From: CAYSPU01 sp964432995
GTDB lineage: Bacteria > Verrucomicrobiota > Verrucomicrobiia > Limisphaerales > JAHDYP01
Direction of reading: 5' to 3'
Assembly (NCBI GenBank): GCA_964432995.1
Contig: CAYSPU010000080.1
Span: 1 to 21,769, forward strand
DNA length: 21,769 nucleotides
A program made the position numbers and the translations under genes. The notes under the pieces were generated by a model. That model worked only from the letters and a program-made list of their open reading frames with translations. It had not been told where the DNA came from and made no database searches. Numbering within the stretch: position 1 is the stretch's first letter; the number at the start of each line of letters is the position of its first letter. Below are positions 15,017 through 21,624 of the stretch, in pieces.

Positions 15017-15778
15017 TCAGTGGCGGCGGGCGGCGGCCTGTTGCGGTCCCGGCGGGTGCGCCGCGCGGCGCGGGTATTCGAGCGGGGGCAGCGGTTTCAT
15101 GGGCTGGAATGCCGGTCGGTGCGGATCGTGGCACTGGATGCAGCGCAGGCGTGTCTTCTCGCCGAACGCGGCATTCCAGCAGCCGTTGACGCGGCCGTGC
15201 ACGGCGGCTTTCCAGTCCCGATGAATGGTCCCGTGGCACTTGGCGCAGAGAGAGACCACTTCCTCCTCGGCGATCTCCGAGCCGTCGTAGTCGACAAACG
15301 CGTTGCGGTTCTCCGGGTGGTGGCAGTTGAGGCAAAACCGGTTGTTGCCGTGCTCGAGCCGGATGTCCTGGTGTTCGGCCATCGGGCGATCGTAATGCCA
15401 CCGCGAAGAAAGCAACCGGTGGCATTCCATGCAGTTGTAGGTCCAACCCATCTTGACCAGATCCAGCCCCTTCGTCTGCCGCGGTGGCGTCTTGTCCAAA
15501 TGACGGTCCGAAGCCAATCCCACTGCCGGCTGGGCGGTGGGCGGACGGGCGACGACAGGCAGTGCGGGCAAGGCGGCCTTCGTCTCTCCTCCGCCCGTGG
15601 GCGACTGGTGGGCGGTCGGCGGGTTCCCCGGGGCGCCCCGGGCGTACCAGAGCAGCCCGATGACAATGCCCAGCACGACCCCGAGCGTCACGCGGAGGGA
15701 GTGCTTCGGCGCGCGACGCACCGCCCGCTCGGAGCCCGCAGGCAGTCCGTGGACGTTGTGGACGTCGGGTCTTCTCAC
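15017..15778 (-). CDS. Membrane-anchored tetraheme cytochrome c
   Basis: A 253-residue cytochrome. A basic N-terminus (RRAPKHS) and one hydrophobic segment (about 29-44, RVTLGVVLGIVIGLLW) form an uncleaved anchor, followed by a Pro/Ala-rich linker (about 50-100) and a domain with four CXXCH motifs at Cys 116, 149, 178 and 213. Additional His residues nearby (WHYD, HHPEN, IHRDW, AVHGR) can serve as distal ligands. It is not a NapC/NirT relative by overall pattern; it resembles cytochrome c3-like/doubled-CXXCH proteins. GTG 15778 is used as start; a second GTG at 15721 (giving MRRAPKHS) is equally plausible and would leave a more normal leader. First gene of the operon, probably the electron shuttle to the octaheme enzyme. 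Confidence 0.87.
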   Translation of the reverse strand: MRRPDVHNVHGLPAGSERAVRRAPKHSLRVTLGVVLGIVIGLLWYARGAPGNPPTAHQSPTGGGETKAALPALPVVARPPTAQPAVGLASDRHLDKTPPRQTKGLDLVKMGWTYNCMECHRLLSSRWHYDRPMAEHQDIRLEHGNNRFCLNCHHPENRNAFVDYDGSEIAEEEVVSLCAKCHGTIHRDWKAAVHGRVNGCWNAAFGEKTRLRCIQCHDPHRPAFQPMKPLPPLEYPRRAAHPPGPQQAAARRH

Positions 15779-15798
15779 GGGGCCGCTATCGGAGGCTG

Positions 15799-15840
15799 AT
15801 TCTAGGGGAGAGTGAATGGCTTTATTTGACTTAAGTCAAA
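15799..15840 (-). promoter_or_regulatory. CRP/FNR-family operator and -10 of the octaheme operon
   Basis: TTTGACTTAAGTCAAA (15825-15840) is a perfect 16-bp palindrome of the TTGA-N6-TCAA type used by FNR, FixK, DNR/NnrR regulators. On the minus strand a -10-like TAGAAT (15804-15799, five of six consensus bases) follows the 14-bp core after 21 bp. This puts the box centre near -41, the class II activator position. The first gene starts shortly downstream at 15778 or 15721. No regulator gene is in the window. Confidence 0.68.
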
Positions 15841-15870
15841 CAAAGGCTTCGCGAACAAAGGCGTCACGGA

Positions 15871-15916
15871 GCGCGGAAATCTCATGCACTCATCCATCGT
15901 GAGATTACCGGGCCAG
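15871..15916. repeat. Dispersed hairpin repeat family C, copy 2
   Basis: Ungapped match of 38/46 to 5775-5820. Here the stem is shifted: CGGAAATCTCA (15874-15884) pairs with TGAGATTACCG (15900-15910), ten of eleven. It lies between the FNR-type operator and the TGCAA palindrome, in the divergent spacer 15779-16192, which otherwise contains no gene. Confidence 0.6.
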
Positions 15917-15966
15917 GAAGACCGGCTTTGGGTGGTGCGCCGGCTTCCCGAGGGGGGGCGGGCTGC

Positions 15967-16040
15967 GTGCAAAACTGTTGCGGTGCGAGCAAAACCGGGC
16001 TGCGTGCAAAACTTTGTTGCAGGTGCAACAAAGTTTTGCA
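15967..16040. repeat. TGCAA palindrome family B, perfect copy plus degenerate copy
   Basis: 16005-16040 is a 36-bp perfect inverted repeat with 17-bp arms (TGCAAAACTTTGTTGCA) and a GG loop; each arm is itself bounded by TGCAA and TTGCA. A shortened, mutated version precedes it at 15967-15993 (TGCAAAACTGTTGCGGTGC...). An identical 36-bp copy lies at 18341-18376. The pair flanks the 703-residue gene. Confidence 0.75.
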
Positions 16041-16192
16041 GGGGCCACTCGTGCCGAGACCGGGCGACCGCATCGCGCAGCGGCATTGGGCGGAGAGCGG
16101 GGGCGGCCGGGAGGCATGCCGGCGGGCGTTGCGAGCGGTGTCCGCGGTTCAGGCTGGTCAGGAGCGGCAGGCTTGGCATGCTTGGCCTCGCA

Positions 16193-18304
16193 ATGAGCAA
16201 GCAGGCAAAGAAACGAGATTGTCCGGCCCTGGGTGCCCCCATCAGCCCCGCGGAGTGCGGCGAAAGACGGGTGAGTCAACTGGCTTGTCCGGCGAGTTGC
16301 CGGTTCAATCCGTTCGCGCTGGAGCAGTATGACGAGCTTCTCGCGTTGGAGGCCCGGGCGTATCAGGACTGCCGCGCGCGCCTCTTCCAAGACCTCGAGG
16401 AGGGCGAGGCGGCGATGTCCAAGTTGCGCAACCTGCCTGCAACGGCTCGTCCGGATGAGCTGAACGCCCTGATGGTCTGGCACTTCTTCGGCCGGCCCGG
16501 GAGGGATGGACGGACGGTGGCGGGGCGTTGGGAGGAAGCGGGCTGGGCGGGTTTGAAGAACGACGAACGGGTGTTGGTGAAAGCGATGTCGGGGGTGCGC
16601 CTGGTCTTGCTCGAAATGCACCGGGTGTTGGATGCGCAGAGGATGGAAGCGGTGGACCTGCTGGACCCGGCGCCGGTGCCGCACCTGATCGTGGACCGTG
16701 GGTTGGCGGCTTCTCTAAACCGCTTCGACGTGGTTCTGACCTGGGTGTATTCGCTGCCGCACTATTGGAGGGTCAGCGGGGTCGCCCTGCCCCTGCCCGA
16801 ATTCCAGGGCTGCGAGCCCGTGGAAGCACTGCGTGCCATCGTGGGGCACTTGGGGGGGCCGTTGGACGAGGCCCCGATGCGGCTCTGGCTCACCGAGCAC
16901 TTCAAACGGTATCAGGAGTCCTTGAACGCCACCGTCTCTGCGCGGCGCAAGGCGATGTTCGATGCCATCGACGCCGTCTACGGGACCGTGGACTACCAAC
17001 TCCAGGCCCCCTTGGCTGATTGCCGCGGGCGACTGGAAGAAGCCGCCTCCACCGACGAAGACCTGCCCACCGATGCAGAACGGAAGGAAGGATTCGAGCA
17101 GGGTCGTGTCTGGTTTGACGACGCCGCGGAGCCGGCGGCGCCGGAGAGCGGGCGGGTGGTCCTCGGGCGGGTGGTGCTGGCCCCCACACGATGTCGGTTG
17201 CTGGCCATGGGCGGAGAGCGCACGAGCCGTTTGCGGCGGCAGTTCGAGGAATGGATGGGCGACCGCGTGCGGTTCGTGAGCGAACAGCGCGACGACCTGG
17301 TGAGTCGCCTCTCGAAGGGCGATCCCGAATACGATCCGGCCCTGGTGCCGCCGGTTCTGCTGGAGCATACGTCACGGGTCGCGGTGCAAACGTCGCGGGT
17401 CGCGGTGCAAACGTCGCGGGTCGACGTGCGGGGGGTGCGCGGTTCCCGGGAACAACTGAGCCGCGAGTTCCAGGCCCGCCACCTGCGTCAGTACGCCGAT
17501 CTGCCGATCCCGTTGCTGGACGGCAAGACGCCGCGGGAGGCCAGTGTCCTCCCGGCTTTGCGCCCGAAGTTGTTGCGGTTGATGAAGAACCTCGTGCGCG
17601 ACGTCGATGAGCGGAATCTTCGGACCGGTGGCTCCGACGACATCAACTGGTTGCTGCGCGAGTTGGGGTTGACGGAGATCTTGTTTGACCCGCCGCCGTT
17701 CCGCCCGCCGCCCCAGTCGGGCGAGAGCGACCCCGAGAGGCAGGTTGCTGAACTCGAGGAATCCCCGGCAGCGACAGAGGTGAATCTGCCGGACCCGCCG
17801 CCGCTAACGGGGCCGCCGTGGAGCTTCGACGAGGCGCAACAGCGGCTGCATCGAGCGCTCTGGGACTTTCAGGAAGCGGAGGACGCGTTGAAGGCTCTGC
17901 ATCGTTCTGCTCCGCACCTGGCTGAGGACTGTCTCGAGATTCTGCAAGATCGACTTAGCGAAGACGAGGCGGTCCTCTTCCTGATCCTGTTGACCCGGGT
18001 CGCCTTCAGCTTCTGTCCGCCCGGCACCCGGCACCCGCCGCTGGACTTCGACGCCTTGGCGGACTCCTTCGAGAATCAGTTGCTGAACCTCGAGGGGAAT
18101 CTGCGCAGTCAGAATCCGTCGAGCATGGACCGGTTTTCCCAGACCAGCGGCCAGCCGGAGCTGGTGATGATGGTGGCGGCCTCCCTCTTCGAGGCAGAGA
18201 AGGGCATACCGAAGAAGCACCGTCCCCGGCTGGAAAGCCAAGTCTGCATCATGGCGATGCTCAAAGCGGTCATCGACGAGTTGGACGCCGCGCTGCGGAA
18301 GTGA
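16193..18304 (+). CDS. Cys-rich large protein of unknown function (N-terminal CPALG cluster)
   Basis: A 703-residue soluble protein. The N-terminus has four Cys spaced C10-x11-C22-x9-C32-x3-C36 (CPALGAPISPAECG...QLACPASC), a probable metal-binding knot. The middle is rich in Glu/Arg helices. At about 425-450 RHLRQYADLPIPLLDGKTPREAS resembles the short module with a W/Y-x-DxPIPxLxGxTPxEA pattern seen in several bacterial SEC-C- and MbcA-associated proteins; the rest of that module reads INWLLRELGLTEILFDPPP. A Pro-rich linker (about 505-545) leads to a helical C-terminus. I associate this protein type with Verrucomicrobiota but cannot name a function. ATG 16193 gives MSKQAKK; an in-frame ATG at 16178, with AGGAG 13 nt upstream, is the alternative. 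No signal peptide or membrane segment. It is flanked by identical palindromes. Confidence 0.78.
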   Translation: MSKQAKKRDCPALGAPISPAECGERRVSQLACPASCRFNPFALEQYDELLALEARAYQDCRARLFQDLEEGEAAMSKLRNLPATARPDELNALMVWHFFGRPGRDGRTVAGRWEEAGWAGLKNDERVLVKAMSGVRLVLLEMHRVLDAQRMEAVDLLDPAPVPHLIVDRGLAASLNRFDVVLTWVYSLPHYWRVSGVALPLPEFQGCEPVEALRAIVGHLGGPLDEAPMRLWLTEHFKRYQESLNATVSARRKAMFDAIDAVYGTVDYQLQAPLADCRGRLEEAASTDEDLPTDAERKEGFEQGRVWFDDAAEPAAPESGRVVLGRVVLAPTRCRLLAMGGERTSRLRRQFEEWMGDRVRFVSEQRDDLVSRLSKGDPEYDPALVPPVLLEHTSRVAVQTSRVAVQTSRVDVRGVRGSREQLSREFQARHLRQYADLPIPLLDGKTPREASVLPALRPKLLRLMKNLVRDVDERNLRTGGSDDINWLLRELGLTEILFDPPPFRPPPQSGESDPERQVAELEESPAATEVNLPDPPPLTGPPWSFDEAQQRLHRALWDFQEAEDALKALHRSAPHLAEDCLEILQDRLSEDEAVLFLILLTRVAFSFCPPGTRHPPLDFDALADSFENQLLNLEGNLRSQNPSSMDRFSQTSGQPELVMMVAASLFEAEKGIPKKHRPRLESQVCIMAMLKAVIDELDAALRK
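17369..17431 (+). repeat. Three tandem 21-bp coding repeats
   Basis: Units at 17369-17389, 17390-17410 and 17411-17431 encode TSRVAVQ, TSRVAVQ and TSRVDVR (residues about 393-413 of the large protein). The first two differ by one base; the third has drifted at its 3' end. The in-frame unit length suggests slippage-prone copy-number variation between strains. Confidence 0.85.
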
Positions 18305-18340
18305 GCCGGCGCCAGCTCTGTGCTGAGCGGGGGGATGCCC

Positions 18341-18376
18341 TGCAAAACTTTGTTGCAGGTGCAACAAAGTTTTGCA
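18341..18376. repeat. TGCAA palindrome family B, second perfect copy
   Basis: Identical over 36 bp to 16005-16040, and 36 bases after the stop of the 703-residue gene. It could act as a 3' hairpin, but its stem is not followed by a T-run. The spacer 18305-18461 otherwise shows no gene. Confidence 0.75.
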
Positions 18377-18461
18377 GGCGGCTGACTGCTGCAAAGCGGA
18401 CGGCCGCGAGGAGCGGGCTGTCCCCGCGGCCGAGCCTTGGCCTACCGGCAGCCAGTTGCCC

Positions 18462-18626
18462 CTACATGAGCGCTTCCGCGCCGGTTGCCTGGGGCGCCGT
18501 CTGGCGACGCGGCCCCTGGGGTCCACGACCCCGCCCGGGTCCCGCGGCGTCGTCACCACTCGCTCCTTGACGTGGCCCGCGGAAGCCCCGACCGCGATCC
18601 GCAGGTCGAATTTCGTCCAGGGACAA
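18462..18626 (-). pseudogene. Out-of-translation 3' remnant of the EF-hand gene
   Basis: Directly after the TAA, 54 further codons stay open in the same frame, to TAG 18464-18462. They complete the fourth EF-hand loop (LSLDE) and add a tail rich in Gly, Pro, Arg and Gln, typical of C-termini of such secreted EF-hand proteins. Full length would be about 219 residues. A single-base change from CAA, AAA or GAA to TAA would explain it; a sequencing error is also possible. Confidence 0.55.
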
Positions 18627-19121
18627 TTACTGATCAGCGTTGGTGTCCAGAGTGCGAAGCGATTGGGGTGCGGCGGCGATTTCGCCTGCCGACAGCACAC
18701 CGTTTCGGTCCGTGTCGAGGGCGGCGAGGACGGGTGCCACCGGGCGTCGCGCGAGCGGGGCGACTCGGGGGGCGGCGGCGGCCTCCGGTTGCGGAGCGCG
18801 CCGCGGGTTACCGGCTCGCTGGCGGTTGGCGAACGCGCGGCGTCCGGCCTGGCGCAGTTCGTCGCGGGTGATCTGTCCGTCCTGGTTGGCATCGAGCTTC
18901 TTCAGGATAGCGGGTGCGGCTTCGAGTTCATCGAAGCTGATGACCCGATCCCCATTGGCATCGAGGACCAAGGCGAAGTGGGGACGGCCGGCAGGGGGAC
19001 TCTGGCGGGTGCCGTTCGGAGGACCGCCGCGGCGGGCCCCGGCGGGGGTGTTTTGGGCGGCGAGGGTGGTGGCTGCGGCGACGAGGCTCAGCCCGGTGAG
19101 GAACAAGGTTGATCGTTTCAT
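18627..19121 (-). CDS. Secreted EF-hand protein, interrupted in the fourth calcium loop
   Basis: A 164-residue exported protein: signal peptide about 1-22 (MKRSTLFLTGLSLVAAATTLAAQ), Pro/Arg-rich linker, then EF-hand loops D54-E65 (DANGDRVISFDE), D77-E88 (DANQDGQITRDE), D136-E147 (DTDRNGVLSAGE) and the beginning of a fourth, DTNADQ, at 159-164. Each complete loop has Ca-ligand residues at positions 1, 3, 5 and 12. The TAA at 18629-18627 stands at loop position 7. Beyond it the same frame reads LSLDEIRPADRGRGFRGPRQ, that is positions 8-12 of the loop with E at 12 and then a Gly/Pro/Arg-rich tail, ending at TAG 18464-18462. The gene therefore looks truncated by a nonsense change, or the stop is read through. 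It is divergent from a CpxRA-like pair. Confidence 0.86.
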   Translation of the reverse strand: MKRSTLFLTGLSLVAAATTLAAQNTPAGARRGGPPNGTRQSPPAGRPHFALVLDANGDRVISFDELEAAPAILKKLDANQDGQITRDELRQAGRRAFANRQRAGNPRRAPQPEAAAAPRVAPLARRPVAPVLAALDTDRNGVLSAGEIAAAPQSLRTLDTNADQ

Positions 19122-19224
19122 GGTGTTTCCTTTCTCGGTTCACTGTTGGGCCGGTCCCGGGGTGCCTCGGTTTGCGGGCGCCGCCTCGGGATTGCGGCCT
19201 TCTGAGGGAATAGACGCGCGGATT

Positions 19225-19273
19225 GTAAAGCCGTGATGAGGGGACGAGGGGAGAATTGTAAAGGGAAGGTAAA
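19225..19273. promoter_or_regulatory. Three GTAAA half-sites, candidate CpxR-type operator
   Basis: GTAAA occurs at 19225-19229, 19258-19262 and 19269-19273. The starts are 33 and 11 bp apart, three turns and one turn of the helix, so all face the same side. The last two form GTAAA-N6-GTAAA, close to the E. coli CpxR box (GTAAA-N5-GTAAA). The first two share the longer word ATTGTAAAG. They lie in the 208-bp divergent spacer between the EF-hand gene and the response-regulator gene, where they could control both. Inference from family knowledge. Confidence 0.5.
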
Positions 19274-19329
19274 AGTGGCAGCGTTGTTTCCCGGAACACG
19301 CTACATGTGACCTGGCAGGCGAGAATGTC

Positions 19330-20091
19330 ATGGCATCGGAATCCTCCACCGACCCACGTCCGGAGACGGACGAAGGCCCGTTGCGTTTGCTGGTCATCGA
19401 TGACGACCGCAAGCTCTGCCGCCTGCTGCGGGACTATCTCGAGCCGATGGGCTACACGGTGGAGATGGCGCACACGGGTCCCGATGGCCTCGAACTGGCT
19501 CGTCGGGAGCGCTTCGCCGCGGTGCTGCTGGATGTGATGTTGCCGGGCCAGGACGGGTTCGATGTGCTGAAGGCGCTGCGCCGGGAATCCGACGTTCCGG
19601 TGCTCATGCTCACCGCGCGCGGCGACGAGGCCGACCGGATTGTCGGGCTGGAGCTGGGGGCGGATGATTATCTGCCAAAGACGTTCTCGACGCGCGAGCT
19701 ATTGGCCCGCCTGCGCGCGGTAATCCGGCGGACGCACGCGCCGGCGGCGGCCGATGCCGGTGCGGATCCGGAGATTGTGGTCGGGGATTTGCGGGTGAAT
19801 CCGGCAGTTCGGGTGGCGGTGCTGGGGGACCGACCGTTGTCGCTGACGCCGGTGGAGTTCGATCTTCTTCATTCCCTGGCGCGGGCGCGGGGACGCGTGA
19901 AGACCCGCGAGCAGTTGCTCGAAGAGATACGCGAGCGCGACTACGAGGTATTCGATCGTTCCATCGACGTGCACATCTCGGCGTTGCGCAAGAAGCTGGG
20001 GGACGATCCCAAGAACCCGCGTTACATCCGGACTGTGCGCTCAGCGGGTTATCTCCTTCTTCGGCCTGAGGACCCTTGGGCCGGCACCTGA
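19330..20091 (+). CDS. OmpR/CpxR-family response regulator
   Basis: A 253-residue two-domain regulator. Receiver domain about 18-135: acidic pocket D24-D25-D26, phosphoacceptor D68 (LLDVMLPGQDGFDVL), T95 in MLTARGDE, K117 in YLPKTFS (Thr replaces the usual Pro after the Lys). Winged-helix effector about 148-245: VGDLRVNPAVR, LSLTPVEFDLLHSLARARGRVKTREQLLEEI and the recognition segment RSIDVHISALRKKLGDDPKNPRYIRTVRSAGYLL. It resembles CpxR, which answers envelope stress. The cognate kinase follows after 15 bp. Candidate autoregulatory boxes are upstream. Confidence 0.93.
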   Translation: MASESSTDPRPETDEGPLRLLVIDDDRKLCRLLRDYLEPMGYTVEMAHTGPDGLELARRERFAAVLLDVMLPGQDGFDVLKALRRESDVPVLMLTARGDEADRIVGLELGADDYLPKTFSTRELLARLRAVIRRTHAPAAADAGADPEIVVGDLRVNPAVRVAVLGDRPLSLTPVEFDLLHSLARARGRVKTREQLLEEIRERDYEVFDRSIDVHISALRKKLGDDPKNPRYIRTVRSAGYLLLRPEDPWAGT

Positions 20092-20106
20092 GAAACGGGG
20101 GACGAC

Positions 20107-21624
20107 GTGAAGATCCGGCGGCCGCTCTATCTGCAAATCCTGGGGTGGTTCTTCTTGAACCTCCTGGTGGTTGGTGCGGCCACGTATTTCTTCGTGAGCA
20201 TGCAATTCCGGATGGGCTTCGACTCGCTCCTGCTGGCGCGCTCGGCGGAGCGGGTGGAGACGCTCACCCAGTTGGTTGCCGCCCAGTTGGCGGAGACGCC
20301 GCGCACGGATTGGGACGACGTGCTGGAGCGATTTGGCGCCGCCTACGGCATCGACTGCCATCTGTTCCGCATGGACGGCACGCGGGAAGCCGGTGCCGAG
20401 ATCGAGCTCCCCCCCAGGGTGCGGATCCAACTGCTGGCGCCGGTGCGCGGCCAGACCTTGCGAGCGGCTGCGGCGGCCGAGGGATTCCGGCGCGGGGCTG
20501 GCGGACCACGCGCCGGGCGCGGGCTGGGCGCCCGCGGTTTGGCGCCGTTTCGCGGTCCGCACGCCAAGTTCCTGGTGCGCACGTCCGATCCCCGCCAGTA
20601 TTGGCTGGGGGTGCGCATCCCGCATCCGGACCTCGCGCTCAGTCGGCCTCAGGCGGCGACGTTGCTGTTTGTTTCCGATTCGTTGAGCAGAGGCGGCCTG
20701 TTCCTGGACTGGAAGCCGTGGGCGGCGCTTGCGGCGGCTACCATCCTCTTCTCCGTGCTCTTCTGGCTGCCCATGGTGCGGCGCATCACCCGGGCCGTCT
20801 CGAGGATGACCGAGGCCACGGGGCAGATCGCCGAGGGCCGCTTCGACGTGCGCGTCGGTTCGCATCGCGCCGACGAGCTGGGCGAGCTATCGGGCGCCAT
20901 CGATCGCATGGCTTCCCGATTGGACGATTTGGTGCGGGGGCAGAAGCGTTTTCTGGGCGATGTCGCCCACGAGCTTTGCTCGCCGTTGGCCCGGATCCAG
21001 ATGGCGCTTGGGGTCATGGAACAGCGTGTCGGTGCGGCCGGGGGGGGGTACCTCGAGGATGTTCGCGAGGAGATCCAGCAGATGTCGCAACTGGTGAATG
21101 AACTGCTGTTGTTCTCCCGCGCGAGCCTCGGGCAGCGGGCAGTGCGGTGTCAGGCGGTTCCGCTGGGAGCGCTCGTGCGTGAGGCGGTCGAACGCGAGGC
21201 TTCGGGTCGGAAGGTGAACGTCGCCGTTGGCGAGGACCTGCGCGTGGCGGCCGACCCGGGGTTGTTGGATCGGGCGGTCGGCAATCTGCTGCGGAATGCC
21301 TGCCGCTACGCGGGCGACGCCGGGGCCATCACGGTCGAGGCCCAACCTGCTGGGAACCGGATCCGGCTTTGCGTGAGCGACGAAGGCCCCGGTGTTCCGG
21401 AGGTCGAATTGCCGCGTCTGTTCGATCCGTTCTATCGGCTCGAGGCCTCGCGGAGTCGTGAATCCGGCGGCGCCGGGTTGGGACTGGCGATCGTCCGCAA
21501 TTGTGTGGAGGCTTGCCAGGGCACGGTCACCGCTCGCAACCACGAGCCGCACGGTTTGCAGATCGAGATTCTGCTGCCAGCCGCCGGATCGTCCACGGAG
21601 CGGAGCAAGGGCGGGGAGTCGTGA
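20107..21624 (+). CDS. CpxA-like membrane sensor histidine kinase
   Basis: A 505-residue kinase. Transmembrane segments lie at about 10-30 and 203-222, enclosing a periplasmic sensor of about 170 residues with an unusual Gly/Arg/Ala-rich insert (about 118-148). HAMP follows (about 222-275), then the dimerisation domain with phospho-His H288 in GDVAHELCSPLARIQMALG, the variant H-box typical of CpxA relatives. HATPase: N-box N397 (LLRNACRYA), G1 DEGPGV, F-box FDPFYRLE, G2 GGAGLGLAIV. GTG 20107 is the start, with GGGGG about 6-10 nt upstream. Operon with the regulator before it. The nearby secreted EF-hand protein could be a periplasmic modulator, as CpxP is for CpxA; that is inference. Confidence 0.92.
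   Translation: MKIRRPLYLQILGWFFLNLLVVGAATYFFVSMQFRMGFDSLLLARSAERVETLTQLVAAQLAETPRTDWDDVLERFGAAYGIDCHLFRMDGTREAGAEIELPPRVRIQLLAPVRGQTLRAAAAAEGFRRGAGGPRAGRGLGARGLAPFRGPHAKFLVRTSDPRQYWLGVRIPHPDLALSRPQAATLLFVSDSLSRGGLFLDWKPWAALAAATILFSVLFWLPMVRRITRAVSRMTEATGQIAEGRFDVRVGSHRADELGELSGAIDRMASRLDDLVRGQKRFLGDVAHELCSPLARIQMALGVMEQRVGAAGGGYLEDVREEIQQMSQLVNELLLFSRASLGQRAVRCQAVPLGALVREAVEREASGRKVNVAVGEDLRVAADPGLLDRAVGNLLRNACRYAGDAGAITVEAQPAGNRIRLCVSDEGPGVPEVELPRLFDPFYRLEASRSRESGGAGLGLAIVRNCVEACQGTVTARNHEPHGLQIEILLPAAGSSTERSKGGES

Noticed and set aside
15017..15778. NapC/NirT-type quinol dehydrogenase
   Set aside because: Four hemes and an anchor fit, but the long Pro/Ala linker and heme spacing do not match, and quinol contact is covered by the NrfD-type subunit.
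14105..15799. 564-codon plus-strand open frame
   Set aside because: Antisense to the iron-sulfur and tetraheme genes, whose Cys motifs are unambiguous.
15884..16192. N-terminal extension of the 703-residue protein back to ATG 15884
   Set aside because: The extension is made of repeat families B and C, so it is most likely untranslated leader.
17369..17431. CRISPR-like array
   Set aside because: Units are contiguous, in frame and coding, with no spacers.
16005..18376. Insertion sequence or composite transposon ending at the family B palindromes
   Set aside because: No transposase or target-site duplication is visible, so only repeats are reported.
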